A stretch of DNA of 64,000 bases. Origin: Igneacidithiobacillus sp041146875. Lineage in GTDB: Bacteria > Pseudomonadota > Gammaproteobacteria > Acidithiobacillales > Acidithiobacillaceae. Positions 59,422-64,000 of the stretch are shown here, piece after piece. Positions within the stretch are counted from its first letter, which is position 1. Each line of letters opens with the position of its first letter. The position numbers were made by a program, and so were the translations under genes. The notes below the pieces were generated by a model that was not told where the DNA came from, ran no database searches, and was given only the letters and a program-made list of their open reading frames with translations. The stretch spans positions 1-64,000 of the forward strand of contig NZ_JBFRXP010000014.1 of the NCBI RefSeq assembly GCF_041146875.1. The letters run 5' to 3'.

Positions 59422-60165
59422 TTGAATACATTGATTCTTAATCCGAATACGTCTCTTCGCATCAGTCAGATCCTGCACGACGAGGCACGCTGCTACGTAA
59501 CGGATTCCAGGTGCCTAAAAGTCGCCAACGTGACGGGTGGAGTAGAATACATTAGCACTCCACTGGAGTCTATAGTTGCGACTAATTATATGTTGCAATA
59601 CATCGCTGATAATCACGAGAGATTTGATTGCATAATTGTAGGAGCGTTTGGCGACCCTGGTGTTCAACAAATCAGGAGATATCTTGAAATTCCAATCATT
59701 GGTCTTACCGGTAGCTCTCTGGCACACGCGAAAATGCTACGTGATCGTGTGAGCCTTATTTCATTAACCTCGGCTTTTCGCGAGTGGTATTCCGATGTTA
59801 TTTCTTCGCTAGGTTATAACTCGTTGGTTTCTCAATACCTGTCCGCCGAGGTTGATATGGAGATCGCAGTAAATAGAGATCGGATTAAGTTGGCACGGGC
59901 CGCAGTGGATATAATATTGAGTAATGTTCCCAGGCAAAATGCTGTCGTTCTCGCGGGTGCGCCCTGGGCCGGGATCGCGAACATGATCGCAGGCCAGATA
60001 CCCAATCCAGTATTTGATGGCGTTGAATCGTCGTTGTTGTTTTGCAATGCACTTTATTCATCTCGCAATAAAGTGGAACCCAATAAAAAGGTCGTACAGG
60101 GTGTTAAAAATGTGTCTGGGCTGTTGCCTGCAGTCGCAAATTTCATAAACGCGGCCAAATGGTAG
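59422..60165 (+). CDS. Asp/Glu/hydantoin racemase homologue lacking both catalytic cysteines
   Basis: 247 residues from TTG 59422, eight bases after the site taggag; an earlier TTG at 59416 is too close to it. The opening MNTLILNPNTS and AFGDPGV align with allantoin/hydantoin racemases, but Cys76 is replaced by Ala (position 75) and the second-loop VLGCSALG reads VLAGAPWAG. With both Cys missing it cannot work as a normal two-base racemase. It may be a decarboxylase, isomerase or ligand-binding derivative. It is followed by an amidase gene. Confidence 0.82.
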   Translation: MNTLILNPNTSLRISQILHDEARCYVTDSRCLKVANVTGGVEYISTPLESIVATNYMLQYIADNHERFDCIIVGAFGDPGVQQIRRYLEIPIIGLTGSSLAHAKMLRDRVSLISLTSAFREWYSDVISSLGYNSLVSQYLSAEVDMEIAVNRDRIKLARAAVDIILSNVPRQNAVVLAGAPWAGIANMIAGQIPNPVFDGVESSLLFCNALYSSRNKVEPNKKVVQGVKNVSGLLPAVANFINAAKW

Positions 60166-60181
60166 CCATTGGAGGCGTGTT

Positions 60182-61522
60182 ATGCAGTCGTTATCGCAGG
60201 AAAATGGACAATCATGTTGTGGGACAATGGTTGAAAAAGTCATCTATGAGTTAGAGAGGATCAAGCGCGATGCGAGGTTTAATTCAGTTATTTATGTTGA
60301 TCAGAGTGTCTCTCTAGAGCTGGCGCGCGAAGCCGATAGTAGAAATGCTAGAGGAGAGATAAGGCCGCTTGATGGGCTTACCTTTACTGTTAAAGATAAT
60401 TTATGGATTAAAGGTTGGAAGTCAACATTCGGCTCTATTCTATATAAAGATTTTATAGCCGAAGAGTCTTCATGGATTGTTGACCGCCTGATCCAGAGCG
60501 GCGCTATACCCATAGGTATAACTGCGTGCTCTGAGCTTGCATGTATGGGTGTGACGAACACCCCGTTGCATGGCATTACCGCCCATCCGGCGGATCTCAG
60601 CAAAACTCCGGGCGGTTCCTCTGGCGGCGCTGTTACTGCAGTCGCTCGTAACATCGGCGACTTCGCGGTTGCAACGGATGCGGGCGGGTCGATTCGGCGG
60701 CCAGCGGGTTTATGTGGCGTGGTTGGTTTCAAACCTACCTTGGGAGCAATTCCGAATCCTAGAGGGTTCAAAGATCCCAATTTTCTGTTAAACACAATCG
60801 GCTTCATCACTAGGGAAGTTCATCTTGTCAAGAGGCTTTTCGAACATTCAGTGTCTGTCTGTTGCGACGATCCACTGAGCGTGCCCATTCTCTCTGCCGA
60901 CATTCGGAAGAAGTTCAATCCAGGGTGTGTTAGGGCGGTGTATATACCAACGCTTGGCGGTTTCAAAGTTGACCAACACGTCTCGAAGAACGTGTCAGCT
61001 GCTGTCGATTTACTTCGTGGTCATGGACTAGACATTGTAGAGAATGATAACCTGTTAGGGCGTAAAGTCGAGCCATATGAATTGCTATCACTTCAAAATG
61101 CGGCTCTCGCTGCATTTTATTCTCAGCATTCTGAAATTCTTCATCCCAACCTACAAGAGCAGATTGAGTTGGGTAAGTCAGTGACGCCAGAGCAAATCTT
61201 TTTGTCCCTTCTCAAGTTTCAAGCTTTATCTGCTATGGTTGACAGGGTGTTTGATCAGTATGATTTTTTGTTTACCCTTAGCAATCCCGTTACGGCCTGG
61301 GAGCATGCGGATCTTTCCCCCCGTTACATTGGGGGGGAACTAGCTTCTCTCAGGGACCACGCGGCTTTCACGCCATTATTCAACTACGCTGGCTGTCCCG
61401 CGATTAATATCCCCCTCAAGAGATCTGATAAGATGTTGTCCGTGGGCATCCAGGTAATTGCTCGCAAGTATAGGGATTGGGAGTTGTTAGATTTCGCTGA
61501 GCACATTTCGGAGATTATCTGA
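60182..61522 (+). CDS. Amidase-signature family hydrolase
   Basis: 446 residues with ribosome site ggaggcg. The Ser-cisSer-Lys triad is complete: K71 in TVKDN, S146 in TPGGSSGGA and S170 in DAGGSIRRPA. Members split amide bonds (GatA, allophanate hydrolase, N-carbamoyl amidases). It has no C-terminal allophanate hydrolase domain and no gat neighbours, so a catabolic amidase that finishes hydantoin or ureido breakdown is more likely than GatA. It is the last gene of the rightward island operon. Confidence 0.88.
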   Translation: MQSLSQENGQSCCGTMVEKVIYELERIKRDARFNSVIYVDQSVSLELAREADSRNARGEIRPLDGLTFTVKDNLWIKGWKSTFGSILYKDFIAEESSWIVDRLIQSGAIPIGITACSELACMGVTNTPLHGITAHPADLSKTPGGSSGGAVTAVARNIGDFAVATDAGGSIRRPAGLCGVVGFKPTLGAIPNPRGFKDPNFLLNTIGFITREVHLVKRLFEHSVSVCCDDPLSVPILSADIRKKFNPGCVRAVYIPTLGGFKVDQHVSKNVSAAVDLLRGHGLDIVENDNLLGRKVEPYELLSLQNAALAAFYSQHSEILHPNLQEQIELGKSVTPEQIFLSLLKFQALSAMVDRVFDQYDFLFTLSNPVTAWEHADLSPRYIGGELASLRDHAAFTPLFNYAGCPAINIPLKRSDKMLSVGIQVIARKYRDWELLDFAEHISEII

Positions 61523-61566
61523 GTGAAGCGCTGCGGCCCTAGTTTTATAATACAAGTACATTCCTC

Positions 61567-61680
61567 TCAGCCATTCTTAGCCGTCAATCGGACGGGTGTA
61601 TGGTCAATACACACATTGAGCAGGCGCTGTGGAAGCTCGGACTGCGAATCGGTAATCCCATTGCACACACAGACGTACAT
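61567..61680 (-). pseudogene. bfd: Truncated bacterioferritin-associated ferredoxin gene (bfd 5' end)
   Basis: The minus-strand ATG at 61680, with ribosome site gagagg, reads MYVCVCNGITDSQ, the characteristic start of Bfd-type [2Fe-2S] ferredoxins. After codon 13 the sequence no longer matches and stops at 61567, losing the later cysteines. The break near 61641 is thus the probable right junction of the AT-rich island, which cut the last gene of a host rsmD-coaD-fdx-bfd unit. Confidence 0.6.
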
Positions 61681-61765
61681 CTTTGCGATCCTCTCAGCAT
61701 CTCCTGATCAGATTGCATGAGAATGAGAGTGGTTGTCAATACCATTCTCTTCCCACCAGAGGAAA

Positions 61766-62017
61766 TCAAATCTGTCCGGTCAGGAGCAGAAATTTTTCTT
61801 GCAAGGAGTCAGGGGATTCCGGGTTGGCGGGGTCGAGTTCAATGCAGTCCACCGGACAGACCTCCTGGCATTGTGGGGTGTCGTAATGGCCGACGCACTG
61901 GGTACAGAGACCAGCCTCTATGACGTAGATTTGCGGCCCCATATGGATGGCACCATTGGGGCATTCCGGTTCGCAGACATCACAATTGATGCAATTGTCG
62001 AGAATATGCAAAGACAT
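61766..62017 (-). CDS. YfhL-type 2[4Fe-4S] ferredoxin
   Basis: 83 residues. Two cluster motifs: CINCDVCEPECP near residue 9 and CTQCVGHYDTPQCQEVCPVDC near 38, with the longer spacing typical of YfhL/Fdx ferredoxins. It carries electrons in the cytoplasm, partner unknown. It follows coaD on the same strand, as in many proteobacteria. Base composition is back to host level. Confidence 0.93.
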   Translation of the reverse strand: MSLHILDNCINCDVCEPECPNGAIHMGPQIYVIEAGLCTQCVGHYDTPQCQEVCPVDCIELDPANPESPDSLQEKFLLLTGQI

Positions 62018-62065
62018 GAGGGCGATCCAATAACGAAGTTGGACTGATTCTACTCTTTTCTGGCG

Positions 62066-62563
62066 TTAGGGGGCAAAACGCTGGCGAAGGGCATCAGCGA
62101 CAACGGGCTGGACAAAGGCGCCCACGTCCCCGCCTAGGCGACTGATTTCACGCACTAGACTCGATGACAAGAAGGTATGGGCATCTGAGGTCATCAAAAA
62201 TAGTGTCTCGACTTGCAGATCCATGCGCCGCTGGATCGAGGCCAACTGAAATTCGTGCTCAAAATCCGAAACTGCACGCAGGCCACGCAGAATGACCCGC
62301 ACCCCTTCGGCTTGCAGAAGATGCAGGAGAAGGCCCTCAAAGGGGCGCACTCGCACCCCCGCAATCCCTGCCAGACACGCCTCGGCCAGTGCCACCCGCT
62401 CGGCGAGGGGAAAGATGGTCTGCTTGGGAGTTTCGGCCGCCACCGCTACAACGACCTCGTCGAAAAGCCCTACGGCTCGGCGCACTAGGTCCTCATGCCC
62501 CAAAGTGATGGGATCGAAGGTGCCAGGGTAGACGATGCGACGCGGGCTAGTGACCTGACTCAT
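62066..62563 (-). CDS. coaD: Phosphopantetheine adenylyltransferase
   Basis: 165 residues. Nucleotidyltransferase with YPGTFDPITLGHEDL at the N-terminus (the TxGH motif), RGLRAVSDFEHEFQLA near 93, and SSSLVREISRLGGDV near 132. It makes dephospho-CoA. The start overlaps the rsmD stop by 4 bases. Confidence 0.97.
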   Translation of the reverse strand: MSQVTSPRRIVYPGTFDPITLGHEDLVRRAVGLFDEVVVAVAAETPKQTIFPLAERVALAEACLAGIAGVRVRPFEGLLLHLLQAEGVRVILRGLRAVSDFEHEFQLASIQRRMDLQVETLFLMTSDAHTFLSSSLVREISRLGGDVGAFVQPVVADALRQRFAP

Positions 62564-63132
62564 ACTGCACTCCTCTGCTGATGTAACAGGAGATAGTGAC
62601 TATCGCCACAACGACCCTCGCGATACAACTGCCAGGCTGGCGGCAGGTCACTTTGCTGCCAAAGCTCCGCGGCACATGCCTCCAGATATAGCCATCCACC
62701 CAGGCGCAACGCACTATTTTCGCCCAACAAGAGTGGGCGCAAACGCTCTGGCCAGCCATTTGCAAAAGGGGGATCGGCAAAGACGATATCATAGCCATGC
62801 ACAAGCCTGGGTAGGGCCACTAAGGCATCCTGAGCGAGCAGATTCTTCTGGGCTTCCAGACCACAATGGGCAAGGTTTTGCGCCAGGATGCGCTGGTGTG
62901 CCGGCGAGTTCTCGACAAAGTCCACGCGCGCCGCGCCGCGCGACCAGGCCTCCAAGCCCAGGGCGCCACTACCGGCGAAGAGGTCGAGCACTACGGCACC
63001 GGCAATTTCCGTCGCCAGCCAGTTGAACAGACGCTCGCGCACCACCCCAGGTGTTGGACGCATACCCGCGCCACTTGCTGTCTGTAATTTCTTGCCGCGG
63101 AATTTTCCGGCAATGATGGCAACCGTCATCAA
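62560..63132 (-). CDS. rsmD: 16S rRNA (guanine-N2-966) methyltransferase
   Basis: 190 residues. It opens IIAGKFRGKKLQ and has RPTPGVVRERLFNWL, the SAM motif VLDLFAGSGALGLEA and the catalytic DPPF (VFADPPFANGW). It methylates G966 of 16S rRNA. It is divergent from ftsY, the classic arrangement. The start may be either of two adjacent ATG codons. Confidence 0.96.
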   Translation of the reverse strand: MMTVAIIAGKFRGKKLQTASGAGMRPTPGVVRERLFNWLATEIAGAVVLDLFAGSGALGLEAWSRGAARVDFVENSPAHQRILAQNLAHCGLEAQKNLLAQDALVALPRLVHGYDIVFADPPFANGWPERLRPLLLGENSALRLGGWLYLEACAAELWQQSDLPPAWQLYREGRCGDSHYLLLHQQRSAV

Positions 63133-63210
63133 ATCCCCAAGAGATTGTTAGATCTCGCCCTTCGCGAGATAATGCGGGCCAACAGAGACAGTGAGGTTGA
63201 CCCAAAGATC

Positions 63211-64000
63211 ATGGTTTTTGCTTGGTTCAAGCGTAACAAAAGCGCTCCCGAAGAGGAAACGCCCCCCGCAACCCAAACGGAAGAACTGAGCCAGGAAGAA
63301 TCTGTAGGGGAAATGCCTCTCGCAGACTCTACGCAGGACAGCAGAGATGAGCCAGCAGGCACGGAAGATGCCGCTGCCCCGCCAGGCACGCAAGCGAACC
63401 CATCCATCCCTGAGATCATGGAAGAAGTGGAAAACCCCACTCCGCTCTCAGCCCCCGACCAAGTGGAGGAGCTGGCGGAATCCGACTCTGCTGACTTGGC
63501 GTCCGCGGAGGAAGCCCCCAAAAAAAGCTTCTTTGCCCGTCTTACATCGGGGCTCAGCCGTTCGCGTGCGCAACTCAGCGAAGGCGTTGCACGCCTCGTC
63601 CTGGGTAAAAAAGAAATCGATGACGAGTTGTTGGAGGAGCTGGAGGCCATCCTCTTGCAGTCGGATGTTGGTGTGCCGGCTACCCGCAGCATCATGGATG
63701 CCGTCACCCAAAAGGTACGGCGCAAAGAGCTAACCGACCCGGCGGCGTTACAGCAGGCCATCCGCCAGTCCCTCCTTGACCTACTACAGCCACGTTGTGA
63801 GGCTTGGGCGCCGAGAAAAGGGGAAACCCAAGTGTTGATGATGGTGGGCATCAATGGGGCTGGCAAGACCACTACCATTGGCAAATTGGCGGCACGCTGG
63901 AAGGCTACTGGTTTTCAGGTTTTGCTCGGGGCTGGTGATACCTTCCGCGCGGCGGCGGTCGAACAGTTGCAAGGCTGGGGCGAGCGGGTGCAGGTGCCAG
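63211..64000 (+). CDS. ftsY: Signal recognition particle receptor FtsY (partial, runs off the window)
   Basis: 263 complete codons from ATG 63211 to the window end. An acidic A domain (about 10-110, rich in Glu, Pro and Ser) precedes the N domain (LLEELEAILLQSDVGV) and the G domain with G1 VGINGAGKTTTIGKLA and DTFRAAAVEQL. FtsY docks ribosome-SRP complexes at the membrane. The remaining G-domain and the stop lie beyond the window. It diverges from rsmD. Confidence 0.95.
   Translation, partial: MVFAWFKRNKSAPEEETPPATQTEELSQEESVGEMPLADSTQDSRDEPAGTEDAAAPPGTQANPSIPEIMEEVENPTPLSAPDQVEELAESDSADLASAEEAPKKSFFARLTSGLSRSRAQLSEGVARLVLGKKEIDDELLEELEAILLQSDVGVPATRSIMDAVTQKVRRKELTDPAALQQAIRQSLLDLLQPRCEAWAPRKGETQVLMMVGINGAGKTTTIGKLAARWKATGFQVLLGAGDTFRAAAVEQLQGWGERVQVP

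Noticed and set aside
1..64000. CRISPR arrays, prophage modules, rRNA operons
   Set aside because: No regularly spaced repeats, phage structural genes or rRNA sequence were seen on either strand.

Overview
The window is a chromosome segment of a Gram-negative proteobacterium. The gene orders aspS-nudB, ruvC-ruvA-ruvB-ybgC-tolQRAB, lolB-ispE-tRNA-Gln-prs, hemA-prfA-prmC-mutM and rsmD opposite ftsY are all typical of gamma/beta-proteobacteria. A cytochrome bd oxidase, a secreted DsrE-like protein next to a porin, and a transposase remnant of a type common in Acidithiobacillus suggest an Acidithiobacillus-like acidophile. That genus assignment is an inference, not a proof.

Layout: 1-4.0 kb holds gpx and tyrS (minus), then a porin and a periplasmic DsrE-like protein (plus). 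4.0-7.6 kb holds two membrane proteins built from DUF202 repeats, and marC (minus). 7.6-18.8 kb is a long plus-strand housekeeping run: fmdB-type, aspS, nudB, nadA, an acyltransferase, a YebC-family gene, ruvCAB, ybgC and tolQRAB. 18.8-21.6 kb is pal-cpoB-queE-queC on the minus strand, pointing back at tolB, as if the second half of the Tol-Pal/queuosine cluster had been inverted. 21.7-29 kb holds apaG, a methyltransferase, typA, a second porin, a small unknown gene and cydAB. 29.3-34.9 kb holds pgi, a PBP5-like protein that has lost all three active-site motifs, a class A PBP and a small membrane protein. 34.9-45.2 kb holds prs, tRNA-Gln, ispE, lolB, a TPR protein, hemA, prfA, prmC, mutM and a dynamin-like GTPase.

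45.2-61.6 kb is a clearly more AT-rich accessory island. It encodes allantoin racemase, two PuuE-type allantoinases, allantoicase and ureidoglycolate lyase, which is a full route from allantoin to glyoxylate plus urea. It also carries a hydantoinase/dihydropyrimidinase, an arylmalonate-decarboxylase-like protein, a cysteine-less racemase homologue, an amidase, a GntR/FCD regulator, one ABC permease/ATPase pair with two binding proteins, and an OprD-like porin. The left edge carries a transposase start remnant. The right edge cuts a host bfd gene after about 13 codons. The host chromosome resumes with a ferredoxin, coaD, rsmD and ftsY, which runs off the end.

The strongest candidates for something undescribed are: the uptake-plus-catabolism island for allantoin/hydantoin nitrogen, with three Asp/Glu-racemase superfamily members having 2, 1 and 0 catalytic cysteines; the DUF202-repeat proteins with arginine-threonine heptads and type II secretion ATPase-like N-terminal domains; and the PBP5-like pseudoenzyme beside a class A PBP.
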